From the NCBI RefSeq assembly GCF_001444405.1, contig NZ_CP013187.1:3781521-3845520 (forward strand): 64,000 nucleotides of DNA, in the 5' to 3' direction. The stretch comes from Pseudoalteromonas phenolica (GTDB taxonomy: Bacteria; Pseudomonadota; Gammaproteobacteria; Enterobacterales; Alteromonadaceae). Made by a program: the position numbers and the translations under genes. This document shows positions 54,739-63,724 of this stretch, in pieces (position 1 is the stretch's first letter; each line of letters starts with the position of its first letter). Below the pieces are notes generated by a model that worked only from the letters and a program-made list of their open reading frames with translations, made no database searches and had not been told where the DNA came from.

Positions 54739-56628
54739 TTATGCTGACTTACGAAGTAAGCCCTGCTTTTTCAAATAGACTAATAATAGCGAAATCGCTG
54801 CTGGGGTGATACCAGAAATACGAGATGCTTGACCAATAGTTTGCGGTCTGGCGTCAGAAAGCTTGGCAACGACTTCATTCGATAAGCCACTTACTTGGCT
54901 ATAGTCGTAATCAGCAGGAATTTGCGTTTCTTCATGACGCATCAATTTTTCGATTTCATCTTGTTGACGTGCAATATAACCTGCGTATTTCGTTTGGATC
55001 TCAACTTGCTCTAATGCTTGCCAGTTGTCAGATTCAGAACCAAGTCCTTCGATGTTATATAGATCAGCTTGAGCTACTTCAGGGCGACGGATCAGATCTT
55101 CTAAACTTGCTTCGCGCGTTAATGGTTTTTTAATCAGCGCATTAACTTGATCAAGTGCTGGGTGATCTTTGTGGATCCAAGTACTACGAATGCGCTGTGT
55201 TTCTTGTTCCATCACTTCGAGTTTTTCATTGAAAGCCGCCCAGCGCTCATCATCGACTAAGCCTAGTTCACGACCTTTCTCTGTTAGGCGAAGATCAGCA
55301 TTGTCTTCACGAAGAAGAAGACGGTATTCAGCGCGGCTAGTAAACATACGGTACGGTTCTTTTGTACCTAATGTTGCAAGGTCGTCAATCAGTACACCAG
55401 TGTAAGCTTGGTCACGACGTGGTGTCCAAGCATCTTTGCCCTGTACTTGTAATGCCGCATTCATACCAGCAATCAAACCTTGTGCACCGGCTTCTTCATA
55501 ACCAGTTGTGCCATTGATCTGACCTGCGAAGAATAAGCCATTAATAAATTTAGTCTCTAAAGACTGTTTTAAATCACGCGGATCAAAGAAGTCATATTCA
55601 ATTGCATATCCAGGACGACAGATGTGCGCGTTTTCGAACCCTTTAATTGAACGAACAATATCGAGCTGAATATCAAACGGTAGACTCGTCGAAATACCAT
55701 TCGGATAAAGTTCATAAGACGTTAGGCCTTCTGGCTCAACAAAAATTTGATGCTTTTCTTTATCAGCAAAGCGAACAACTTTATCTTCAATAGATGGGCA
55801 ATAACGTGGGCCAATGCCTTCAATGACACCCGCATACATTGGTGAGCGATGTAAATTATCACGGATCACATCATGAGTTTTTTCATTGGTATAAGTAATG
55901 TAACAAGGGATCTGTTGTGGGTGATCGCTTTGCTTACCCATGAAAGAGAATACCGGTGTTGGCATGTCACCAGGTTGTTCTTGCATCACTGAGAAATCAA
56001 CTGTACGGGCATCAATACGTGGTGGAGTACCCGTCTTAAGTCTATCAACTCTGAATGGTAGTTCTCTTAAACGTTTTGCTAATGCAATAGAAGGTGGATC
56101 GCCTGCTCTACCGCCAGAGAAGTTTTCTAAACCAATGTGAATTTGACCACCTAAGAATGTACCAACAGTTAATACAACCGTTTGGGCACTAAAACGTAAA
56201 CCCATTTGAGTTACTACGCCTTTAACTTGATCTTGTTCAACAATAAGATCATCACAAGACTGTTGGAAGATTTTCAAGTTTTCTTGGTTTTGCAAAATGT
56301 CTTGGATCGCCGCTTTATAAAGTGCGCGATCTGCTTGAGCACGTGTTGCTCTAACAGCTGGACCTTTAGACGAATTTAAAGTTCTAAATTGGATCCCGCC
56401 TTTATCGATCGCTTTGGCCATTGCACCACCAAGTGCATCGATCTCTTTTACCAGATGTCCTTTTCCGATCCCGCCAATTGCTGGGTTACATGACATTTGG
56501 CCTAATGTATCCATATTATGGGTTAACAATAGGGTATTCATGCCCATGCGTGCAGCCGCTAATGCAGCTTCAGTACCTGCATGACCGCCACCAACAACTA
56601 TTACATCAAAATGTTCATGATAAATCAT
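54739..56628 (-). CDS. mnmG: tRNA uridine-34 carboxymethylaminomethyl enzyme MnmG (GidA)
   Basis: A 629-residue FAD protein. VVGGGHAGTEAALAAARMG binds FAD, and catalytic Cys-region and GidA signatures GGPAVRA-like (KGPAVRATRAQADR) and GQINGTTGYEEAGAQGL are present. It works with MnmE to modify U34 of tRNAs using glycine or ammonium and methylene-THF. Its start faces the oriC-like region. Confidence 0.98.
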   Translation of the reverse strand: MIYHEHFDVIVVGGGHAGTEAALAAARMGMNTLLLTHNMDTLGQMSCNPAIGGIGKGHLVKEIDALGGAMAKAIDKGGIQFRTLNSSKGPAVRATRAQADRALYKAAIQDILQNQENLKIFQQSCDDLIVEQDQVKGVVTQMGLRFSAQTVVLTVGTFLGGQIHIGLENFSGGRAGDPPSIALAKRLRELPFRVDRLKTGTPPRIDARTVDFSVMQEQPGDMPTPVFSFMGKQSDHPQQIPCYITYTNEKTHDVIRDNLHRSPMYAGVIEGIGPRYCPSIEDKVVRFADKEKHQIFVEPEGLTSYELYPNGISTSLPFDIQLDIVRSIKGFENAHICRPGYAIEYDFFDPRDLKQSLETKFINGLFFAGQINGTTGYEEAGAQGLIAGMNAALQVQGKDAWTPRRDQAYTGVLIDDLATLGTKEPYRMFTSRAEYRLLLREDNADLRLTEKGRELGLVDDERWAAFNEKLEVMEQETQRIRSTWIHKDHPALDQVNALIKKPLTREASLEDLIRRPEVAQADLYNIEGLGSESDNWQALEQVEIQTKYAGYIARQQDEIEKLMRHEETQIPADYDYSQVSGLSNEVVAKLSDARPQTIGQASRISGITPAAISLLLVYLKKQGLLRKSA

Positions 56629-56739
56629 CTACGGGATCCTACTTAAAACAACCGGTGAATTTTGAAAGGATGCGTATTCTACCTAGAAAAACTCAGAAGT
56701 GAAACGCTTAAATATTAAACAACCTAGAAAATACGAAAA

Positions 56740-57050
56740 TGTGATCACTAATATATATAAGGATCTTTTTAAAGATCTTTTATTAGATCTTACTATTAGT
56801 GATCGTGAGATCTGTGTGTAACTCTAACTACATCTTTAAAAGCATAAACTTAGATCAGATCAATAGATGTGAATTAGATCGGATCTTACTCGGTATAAGC
56901 GTTGATCAAATCGGTGTTTTATTCACAGCCTCAGATCGGAAAATATTTATCCAAGGGATAAGTATGCGTAGATCAGCAGTTAGATCAAAGGTTATCCACA
57001 ATCCGATCTAATATATGAGGATTTTGTGAATAACTTCTGTGTAAAAGATC
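56740..57050. other. oriC-like replication origin
   Basis: The mnmG-mioC gap holds 16 GATC (Dam) sites between 56743 and 57050, far above chance. DnaA boxes matching TTATNCACA are at 56992-57000 (TTATCCACA), 56919-56927 and, inverted, 57025-57033 (TTATTCACA). Weaker ones are at 56813-56821 (inverted), 56947-56955 and 57038-57046 (inverted). The left end (56755-56800) is AT-rich with GATCTTTTTAAAGATC-like repeats resembling the E. coli unwinding 13-mers. Position between mnmG and mioC is that of E. coli oriC. Confidence 0.93.
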
Positions 57051-57053
57051 TTT

Positions 57054-57497
57054 CTATTTATCTGCCAATTTTTCGATCAAGTTTGGCAGCCAAGCTAAAG
57101 CTGTATCTTCTGGCAAGGCTTCATCAAGCACATTGATCTCTAATGGTGCTAATAAAGACTGTGATCCTTTACTTTTTAATAGTGCATCACAGTTCTTTGC
57201 AGCATAGTTATATGTGTCGTAACTACTGTCGCCAATGCCAACCACGGCATGTTTTAGTTCTGGCAAAGAAGATTTTGCTGTAATTTGCTCAATAAATGAC
57301 AGTAAATTGTCTGGATAATCTCCAGCACCGTAAGTCGAGGTTACCACCAGCCAGTTTGCCTTTTGACATTCATCAAAATTTGGCTGTTCATGTAACACGG
57401 TTTCGAAACCTTGATCTTCAAGGGCGTCTTGAAGTTGCTCAGCGACATACTCCGCTGATCCCATCTGGCTACCTACAATGATGTCGACTTGCGGCAT
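57054..57497 (-). CDS. mioC: Flavodoxin-like protein MioC
   Basis: A 147-residue flavodoxin. GSQMGSAEYVAEQL is the FMN phosphate loop, and TSTYGAGDYPDN and GIGDSSYDTYNY surround the isoalloxazine ring. MioC supports biotin synthase and related electron transfer in E. coli, and its transcription runs into oriC. Here too it is directed toward the oriC-like region. Confidence 0.92.
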   Translation of the reverse strand: MPQVDIIVGSQMGSAEYVAEQLQDALEDQGFETVLHEQPNFDECQKANWLVVTSTYGAGDYPDNLLSFIEQITAKSSLPELKHAVVGIGDSSYDTYNYAAKNCDALLKSKGSQSLLAPLEINVLDEALPEDTALAWLPNLIEKLADK

Positions 57498-57936
57498 TTA
57501 ACTCATCCTATCTACTTTGAGCGGCTATCATAATGTGCCTGTGGAAGAAGTAAAGAGGGGATTTAAACTTGGGATAACTTTTTATGTTTATGAAACCATC
57601 AATTTTAACTTAATCTACTGATTATTAATAAGTTAATAAATTATTCCTCGTTACTACTTCGTTCTTAATTTGTGGATAAGCTGAGAGAAAGTTGCATCTA
57701 CTTTCTTTTTCTAGATACGTTTACAGATCAGAAAAGAGCATCTTTAAGGGTTTTATCGTGATATTTTAACGATGTGGATAGGCTGTTTGTGTATAACTAG
57801 ATCTTGTTTATTTTTCTTAACTTACTTTTAGATCTAAAAAATCGGTTTATATAATTAAATGTTCTAAAATATTGTGTTTTTTTTCTATTGTGGGTACATT
57901 TGCTTTTGAGTTTAATTGAAATGTTAAGGATAAAAG
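57498..57936. promoter_or_regulatory. mioC upstream region with additional DnaA boxes
   Basis: A 439-bp gap without a gene. It holds inverted DnaA boxes TGTGGATAA (57671-57679) and TGTGTATAA (57788-57796), a near match TGTGGATAG (57773-57781) and several GATC sites. In E. coli the mioC promoter is repressed by DnaA through such a box, so similar control is plausible. The final 30 bp hold AAGGA for the next rightward gene. Confidence 0.6.
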
Positions 57937-59040
57937 TTGAACTTCTCGAAATATTTATTATCTTCTGCCCTCTTATTTGGTGCTAACACGGCATCTGCCG
58001 AGCTTTTAAAGACTTATGCAGGCACCAATTATGATATTAATGAAGCTTATAGGGTTGCTCGCTATCAAGCTCCTGAGATGAATTGTATCTTTACTAACGA
58101 ACCTGGCACTTTTCCTATGCCATGGGATGAGCAATGTTATGACAGTGCTGTAAAGAAAATAGCCTTTATTAATACTGCTACAAAACAAGCATTCAAGTTT
58201 AGTGTGCAAAGAGTTTCTAAAGGGAATGGTGTTAGTGTTGTAAATATAGAACAAATTAGCTTCACTACTGTAGAGCGTAGGGCGTTGAATGACTTTTACG
58301 AAATAAATGATAATATCAAGGCTGCAGCTTCACGAATAAGTTTAAGTTCTATAGGTACTTATAACGCACGTAGCTTTGCTAGTTACTCTTCTTCCAGCGG
58401 TTCTGAATGCTCATCTCATCCAACTAGTTATTTTACTCCCAGAGGTCAGAGAAATACTCACGAAGATCTTGCTAAAGGAATACGTGATCAGGTGGGGAAT
58501 AGGAGTTGGGGAGAGTTCATAAGACATACAGACTATACTGGTGGAGGTATTCAATTGGGTAAGGGAAATTTGGGTCTGAATGTTTCTCTTAGTCATAGTA
58601 ATAACGATATATTTACCCATGTAAATTATGGCGACCCAGCCAGTAACCTTCTAGTTTTTAAAGTTCATTATCACGGTGATATGCGATACGGCGGTGAGCG
58701 TAGACTTAATTTATCATTTGACTTACAAAGAGGTGCGTCAGCTATTGACGGTATCGAAATTTCTCGTTTATTTACAAATGATTCAGATGTTGTCGTTGAC
58801 TTAACTAAAACCCCTGTTTCTAATTGTTTGCTAGATTTTATTAAAGATACAGGTACACCCGTATCTGGTAATGGAACGCCAGGGGGAAGCGGTAGACCAG
58901 GAGGTAGTAGTGGTCCTGGCGGGGGCGGTCCTGGAGGTGGTTACTGTACTGAAACGATAAGAGCTTATACTTGTTCTACTACAGGGGACGGTAAGACTAC
59001 TTGTTCAAAACAAGTTTTTGCAGTTCCAGTTAGTTGTTAA
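57937..59040 (+). CDS. Secreted protein with Gly/Pro-rich linker, unknown function
   Basis: A 367-residue protein with a signal peptide (FSKYLLSSALLFGANTASA). The body of about 270 residues is not recognised. It is followed by a low-complexity Gly/Pro/Ser linker (about 303-334) and a Cys-rich tail (YCTETIRAYTC, TTCSKQ, VSC). The start is TTG with AAGGA six bases upstream, and no in-frame ATG lies close by. Eight to ten Cys residues in the secreted part suggest disulfides. Its insertion between mioC and mnmE, AT-rich codons and lack of a known family suggest a lineage-specific gene. Confidence 0.75.
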   Translation: MNFSKYLLSSALLFGANTASAELLKTYAGTNYDINEAYRVARYQAPEMNCIFTNEPGTFPMPWDEQCYDSAVKKIAFINTATKQAFKFSVQRVSKGNGVSVVNIEQISFTTVERRALNDFYEINDNIKAAASRISLSSIGTYNARSFASYSSSSGSECSSHPTSYFTPRGQRNTHEDLAKGIRDQVGNRSWGEFIRHTDYTGGGIQLGKGNLGLNVSLSHSNNDIFTHVNYGDPASNLLVFKVHYHGDMRYGGERRLNLSFDLQRGASAIDGIEISRLFTNDSDVVVDLTKTPVSNCLLDFIKDTGTPVSGNGTPGGSGRPGGSSGPGGGGPGGGYCTETIRAYTCSTTGDGKTTCSKQVFAVPVSC

Positions 59041-59049
59041 TAGACTAAT

Positions 59050-59084
59050 AAGTGTCCCAGTAGAGTATATCACTGGGACTTATT
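59050..59084. terminator. Hairpin between convergent genes
   Basis: The inverted repeat GTCCCAGT/ACTGGGAC (59054-59061 and 59072-59079) with a ten-base loop sits between the stop of the rightward gene and the mnmE stop. T-runs are short, so it may be a weak bidirectional terminator. Confidence 0.55.
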
Positions 59085-60448
59085 TACTTACCGATACAAA
59101 ATGAGCTGAAGATCTTACCAAGTAGATCATCTGAGCTAAATTCACCTGTGATCTCATTTAAATGTTGCTGAGTTAGGCGCAATTCTTCAGCCAAGATCTC
59201 ACCAGCAACATGCATTTCTAGCTGCGTTTGTCCGATATCTAAATGCTCGGCGGCACGCTCTAAGGCGTCTAAATGACGACGTCTTGCCATAAATCCGCCT
59301 TCAGTTGCACCGGTAAAACCAATACATTCTTTAAGATGTTCACGCAGCAAATCGACACCTTCGGTGCTTTTAGCACTTAAACGAAGTAGGGGATACTGAC
59401 CCGCTTTATCAAGATTTACCGCTTCATTTGAGAGATCGATTTTGTTGCGTATCACAGTCACTTTCATGCCATCAGGCAACTGCTGCATAAACTCAGGCCA
59501 GATCTGCATTGGGTCGGTCTCTGTGGTATCAGTGCCATCAACCATAAATAGCACATGATCGGCTTGGCGAATTTCATCCCATGCACGTTCAATACCGATT
59601 TGCTCAACTTTGTCTGGGCTTTCTCGTAGGCCTGCCGTATCAATAATATGTAGTGGCATACCATCAATGTGAATGTGCTCTCTCAGTACGTCTCGCGTGG
59701 TGCCAGCTATGTCTGTCACGATGGCTGCTTCTCGTCCTGCGAGGGCATTCAGTAGTGATGATTTACCCGCATTAGGGCGACCAGCAATGACTACTCGCAT
59801 ACCTTCACGCATAATGCTGCCTTGCTTCGCTTGCTGGCGCACTTCATCGAGTTGCGTGATGATGGCTGCTAAGTCACCAGCTACTTTACCATCAGATAGA
59901 AAATCGATTTCTTCATCTGGGAAGTCGATAGCAGCTTCAACATACATACGTAGGTGAATGACTTTCTCCACCAGCGTGTGAATGTGTTTTGAGAAATCAC
60001 CTTGCAGCGAGTGTAGGGCACTTTTTGCTGCTTGCTCGCTGGTTGCATTGATCAAGTCTGCAATAGCTTCAGCTTGGGTTAAATCCATTTTATCGTTTAA
60101 GAAAGCACGCTCTGAGAACTCACCAGGTTGCGCTAAACGCACGCCTTCAATTTGACAGATCTCTTTTAACAGCATATCTATTACAACAGGCCCACCGTGG
60201 CCTTGAAGCTCTAATACGTCTTCGCCAGTGAAAGAGTGTGGGTTATTGAAGAACAGGGCAATACCTTGGTCAAGTTGCGTACCAGCAAGGCTATTGAAAG
60301 AGAGGTATTCAGCATATCTAGGCTTAGGACATTTGCCTAAAATCTTTTCGGCTACGTGAGTAGATAAGCTACCCGAAACTCGGATGATGCCTACACCACC
60401 ACGACCGGGCGCGGTGGCTTGTGCGACTATGGTGTCTTGATTAATCAT
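59084..60448 (-). CDS. mnmE: tRNA modification GTPase MnmE (TrmE)
   Basis: A 454-residue GTPase. The N-terminal folate-binding domain begins DTIVAQATAPGRGGVGIIR. The inserted G domain has GRPNAGKSSLLNAL (G1), DIAGTTRD (G2), DTAGLR (G3) and NKIDL (G4). The C-terminus ends FCIGK, whose Cys is catalytic in tRNA U34 modification with MnmG. The frame opens at 60481, but the ATG at 60448 matches the family start. Confidence 0.98.
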   Translation of the reverse strand: MINQDTIVAQATAPGRGGVGIIRVSGSLSTHVAEKILGKCPKPRYAEYLSFNSLAGTQLDQGIALFFNNPHSFTGEDVLELQGHGGPVVIDMLLKEICQIEGVRLAQPGEFSERAFLNDKMDLTQAEAIADLINATSEQAAKSALHSLQGDFSKHIHTLVEKVIHLRMYVEAAIDFPDEEIDFLSDGKVAGDLAAIITQLDEVRQQAKQGSIMREGMRVVIAGRPNAGKSSLLNALAGREAAIVTDIAGTTRDVLREHIHIDGMPLHIIDTAGLRESPDKVEQIGIERAWDEIRQADHVLFMVDGTDTTETDPMQIWPEFMQQLPDGMKVTVIRNKIDLSNEAVNLDKAGQYPLLRLSAKSTEGVDLLREHLKECIGFTGATEGGFMARRRHLDALERAAEHLDIGQTQLEMHVAGEILAEELRLTQQHLNEITGEFSSDDLLGKIFSSFCIGK

Positions 60449-60721
60449 GGATTCTTTTGCTGAGCAATAACAATACTGCAATTGTACTCTAAAGCATCAG
60501 TATCAGCTAGATTGGCTGCTATTGATAACTGTTTTCAATTCAGGTTAATTTAAAAGTCATACCCAAATTTAAATACTTATATTGAGTCGCGTTGTACTTG
60601 ATGGAAAGATTGTCTTTGAGTATGTTTATTGACCTAATTTAGGTAATTCATTACCCTAATAAGTTCTACTTATGCATACTATGATTGAGCTAGGGTTTAA
60701 TATAAATTAAAGGAGTATCAA

Positions 60722-60952
60722 ATGAATAAGTGCGTTTTTGCTATGGTATTTTTAATACCTGTAATGTCTTTTGCTTCAGACCAAGATATCTCTGAATCTA
60801 GCAGTGACAAAGCACAGAAGGTTTATGATTCTACGCAGTTTTGTTATTACGCAGATAAAGAGTTTTCTGAAGGCGCAAGGCACTATATTGGTGATGTTGT
60901 TCAGCTTTGTACTAAGCGAGAAGACAACACCCTTTACTGGAAAACACTTTAA
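60722..60952 (+). CDS. DUF1496-like small periplasmic protein
   Basis: A 76-residue protein with a signal peptide (MNKCVFAMVFLIPVMSFAS). The mature part contains FCYYADKEFSEGA and VQLCTKRE, the pattern of DUF1496 proteins with a conserved Cys pair. Function is unknown. AAAGGAG seven to eight bases before the ATG is a strong ribosome-binding site. Confidence 0.75.
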   Translation: MNKCVFAMVFLIPVMSFASDQDISESSSDKAQKVYDSTQFCYYADKEFSEGARHYIGDVVQLCTKREDNTLYWKTL

Positions 60953-61076
60953 TCTAGTTGCGAGTGAGAAATAGATTTTACTATATCTAGCTAATGTTTG
61001 ATGGTATTGATAGAAGCTTAGTTATATCTACTTGACTCCATTAACAGCTTGAATGCCTACAATATTACACCCAAAT

Positions 61077-61108
61077 AAAAACGCCAGCTTCATAGCTGGC
61101 GTTTTTTT
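61077..61108. terminator. Bidirectional terminator between DUF1496-like gene and yidC
   Basis: The stem ACGCCAGCT/AGCTGGCGT (61081-61089 and 61094-61102), four-base loop, with an A-run before and T-run after, so it can serve both the rightward small gene and leftward yidC. Confidence 0.88.
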
Positions 61109-61127
61109 ATTTTATGAGTACTCGCGA

Positions 61128-62771
61128 TTAGTCGCGAACTTTGATCCCTTGTTTTTCCATACCACGATAGATGTAAAGCATCTGTGCAATGGTGATCAAG
61201 TTAGATACTAACCAGTAAAGTACTAGACCTGATGGGAATGGGAATAAGATGAAGAAGAACGTAAATACGATTGGCATGTACGTCATCATCTTTTGTTGCA
61301 TAGGATCAGTTACTGTCATAGGCTGCAGTTTCTGCGTTAAGAACATACTTGCACCAAATAGAATCGGTAATACGTAGTATGGGTCTTTAGCTGATAGGTC
61401 TGTTAGCCAGAACATGAATTCAGCATGACGTAATTCAGGTGATTCTAGGAATACATAGAATAGCGCTAAGAAGATAGGCATTTGCAGTAATAGCGGCAAA
61501 CAACCACCCATAGGGTTTACTTTCTCTTTGCGGTAAAGCTCCATAGTGGCTTGACCCATCTTTTGACGGTCATCACCATAGCGCTCTTTTAATTGCATCA
61601 TCTTAGGTTGAAGCGCACGCATCTTAGCCATAGACGTGTACTGAGCTTTAGTCAGTGGATAAAGCGCCATTTTAACTAAAATAGTGATAGCGATGATGGC
61701 CAAGCCCCAGTTACCAATGAAGCTATAAATTAATTTTAAAAGCACCAACAATGGTTGAGAGATAAAGAATAACCAACCAAAGTCTACAGTAAGATCTAAA
61801 TCAGGATGGATAGCTTCTAACGCATCACCATCTTTTGGACCCATATAGAAAGTAGAAGTTAAACTTAAAGCATTGTTTGCTTGTACATTAACCGCTTCAC
61901 CTTTAACACCAATGATACCTTGATTATTTCGCAGTAATGTATAAATAGTATTATTTACTGATTGATCTGGCACCCACGCACTTACGAAGTAGTGTTGAAT
62001 GAAAGCGATATAACCACCTTGCGTGTTTTTGTTTAAATTCGCTTCAGCCATGTCTTCAAAGCTGTACTTTTCATACTTTTCTTCAGAGGTACCATACGTT
62101 GCCCCTAAGTAAGTTTGGTCAACCATACTGCCTTTTGGTTGCACAGTGCGCTTAACTTGCGTGTAAAGCTGAACTTGAATTGGGTCAGAAGTGGTGTTGT
62201 TAACAGTGTACTCTAGCTCAACATCATATTTCCCAGCTTTGAATACATAGGTTTTTGTGTATTGAACCCCTTTGTTGTCAACAAAAGTCAGTGGTACACG
62301 TAATTCATCGCCTGATAGTTCATACGCTTTTTGTGGCGCTGTATAAACAGGACGACCTTCAGGATTTGCATCCGGACCATGTAAACCAATTAAACCGCTT
62401 TGTGAAATATATTGGCGGCCTTCAAATTCACCTAATAATAGGAAAGGAGTATCGCTGCCATGTGTTTCTGCGTGTTGTAATAACTTCGCTTCAACAACAT
62501 CACCGCCTTTGGTGTCAATTTTTACATCTAGTACGTCAGTTTTAACTGTGATAACTGAACGAACTGCTTTAGTAACTGCGGCTGGTACATCGTTTTGAGT
62601 TGATGCTGGCACATCATCATCTTGCGCGATTGATGAAGAAGGTGCAGTGACTTGTTGTGTAGTGGCACTGGTATCGGCATTCGCTTGAAGTTTTTCATTA
62701 TTCCACTCTTGGAACAATAAAAACGACACAAGCAATAAACCGATAAATAAAAACGTGCGTTGTGATTCCAT
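61128..62771 (-). CDS. yidC: Membrane protein insertase YidC
   Basis: A 547-residue insertase. It has an N-terminal helix (TFLFIGLLLVSFLLFQEW), a large periplasmic beta domain, and a C-terminal five-helix core beginning near WLFFISQPLLVLLKLIYSF, with MRALQPKMMQLKERYGDDRQKM as the cytoplasmic coiled loop (given as its position near residues 380-400). It inserts membrane proteins alone or with SecYEG, including the F0 c subunit. Confidence 0.98.
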   Translation of the reverse strand: MESQRTFLFIGLLLVSFLLFQEWNNEKLQANADTSATTQQVTAPSSSIAQDDDVPASTQNDVPAAVTKAVRSVITVKTDVLDVKIDTKGGDVVEAKLLQHAETHGSDTPFLLLGEFEGRQYISQSGLIGLHGPDANPEGRPVYTAPQKAYELSGDELRVPLTFVDNKGVQYTKTYVFKAGKYDVELEYTVNNTTSDPIQVQLYTQVKRTVQPKGSMVDQTYLGATYGTSEEKYEKYSFEDMAEANLNKNTQGGYIAFIQHYFVSAWVPDQSVNNTIYTLLRNNQGIIGVKGEAVNVQANNALSLTSTFYMGPKDGDALEAIHPDLDLTVDFGWLFFISQPLLVLLKLIYSFIGNWGLAIIAITILVKMALYPLTKAQYTSMAKMRALQPKMMQLKERYGDDRQKMGQATMELYRKEKVNPMGGCLPLLLQMPIFLALFYVFLESPELRHAEFMFWLTDLSAKDPYYVLPILFGASMFLTQKLQPMTVTDPMQQKMMTYMPIVFTFFFILFPFPSGLVLYWLVSNLITIAQMLYIYRGMEKQGIKVRD

Positions 62772-62779
62772 AACAGCTC

Positions 62780-63079
62780 TTATTTCTCGTGTTGGTGTTT
62801 AACTTTGTTGGACTTCTCAGGTACGGGGTCATCCCCACCTGCGCTTAAAGGGTGACATTTTAATATGCGTTTGAGCGCTAACCAACTCCCTTTTATCGAT
62901 CCATGACAATTAATTGCCTGAATTGCATAACTGGAGCAAGTTGGATTAAAGCGACAGTGAGGACCAAGTAACGGACTAATAAAATTTTGATAGCCTTTAA
63001 TCAGCACAATTAAAGCAAGTTTCGGCAGGCTTAATAGCCATGCAAGGGTCAACTTTTTTTTAGCTTGTGCCATGGTCAC
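62780..63079 (-). CDS. yidD: Membrane protein insertion efficiency factor YidD
   Basis: A 99-residue protein with the YidD signature YQNFISPLLGPHCRFNPTCSSY, written here by its position near residues 30-51, including three Cys, and HPLSAGGDDPVP near the end. The frame opens at GTG 63079 with an ATG two codons later, and neither has a clear Shine-Dalgarno. It lies between rnpA and yidC in the standard order and aids YidC function. Confidence 0.95.
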   Translation of the reverse strand: MTMAQAKKKLTLAWLLSLPKLALIVLIKGYQNFISPLLGPHCRFNPTCSSYAIQAINCHGSIKGSWLALKRILKCHPLSAGGDDPVPEKSNKVKHQHEK

Positions 63080-63154
63080 GCATTGAATGTTTAAAAGGTG
63101 AGCTAAAGATACCTTAAATAGGGGGGTAAAGCTATTCAGCAGAAGTTTAATACA

Positions 63155-63583
63155 CTACTTTTGCTGAGTTTTAGCTGGTTTCTTACCTTTATAAGGACGC
63201 TTTTTGTAAGGTTTCGGTTTTGGAGCACCTGGCTTACAACGTTCATTTATTTTTAACCAAAGTTTATTAAGCTGTTTAGTTAGCTCTTCATTTGATTGTT
63301 CATCAACACCTGATTTAACCATCAAGACAATATCGATGTTATCAAGTTTATGTTGATTTAAACGAAAGCTCTCACGGGCAAGACGTTTAATGCGGTTTCT
63401 TTGAACAGCCAGTTTACAACGTTTTTTAGCAACAGTGAGACCCAGTCTTGGTTGACCAGCTTCATTTGGTTTAGCTAATAAAGTAAAGAAGGGTGTTGCT
63501 GCACGAGCAGGTTCATTGAATATGCGGGAGTAGTGCGAGGGAGTTAACAGACGTAACTCCCTGCCAAAGCTAAAGCTTTCCAC
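63155..63583 (-). CDS. rnpA: Ribonuclease P protein component
   Basis: A 142-residue basic protein. LGLTVAKKRCKLAVQRNRIKRLARESFR includes the RNR signature (about 55-75) that contacts the catalytic RNA and tRNA precursors. The C-terminus has an extra Lys/Pro-rich tail (KPKPYKKRPYKGKKPAK) longer than in E. coli. It lies 7 bp after rpmH. Confidence 0.97.
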   Translation of the reverse strand: MESFSFGRELRLLTPSHYSRIFNEPARAATPFFTLLAKPNEAGQPRLGLTVAKKRCKLAVQRNRIKRLARESFRLNQHKLDNIDIVLMVKSGVDEQSNEELTKQLNKLWLKINERCKPGAPKPKPYKKRPYKGKKPAKTQQK

Positions 63584-63589
63584 TAATGA

Positions 63590-63724
63590 TTAAGCAGAAA
63601 GTACTTTACGACCTTTAGCACGACGACGTGCTAAAACTTTACGGCCGTTAGCAGTAGCCATACGTGCACGGAAACCGTGAGTACGCTTACGCTTTAATAC
63701 GCTAGGTTGAAAAGTTCTTTTCAT
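63590..63724 (-). CDS. rpmH: 50S ribosomal protein L34
   Basis: A 44-residue basic protein, MKRTFQPSVLKRKRTHG at the start and RRRAKGRKVLSA at the end, diagnostic of L34. The stop TAA is at 63592-63590. It is the first gene of the rpmH-rnpA-yidD-yidC unit. Confidence 0.98.
   Translation of the reverse strand: MKRTFQPSVLKRKRTHGFRARMATANGRKVLARRRAKGRKVLSA

Noticed and set aside
58845..58945. Gly-rich stretch as a possible RiPP core
   Set aside because: It is part of a long signal-peptide-bearing protein and links two regions. No leader, GG site or modification gene is next to it.
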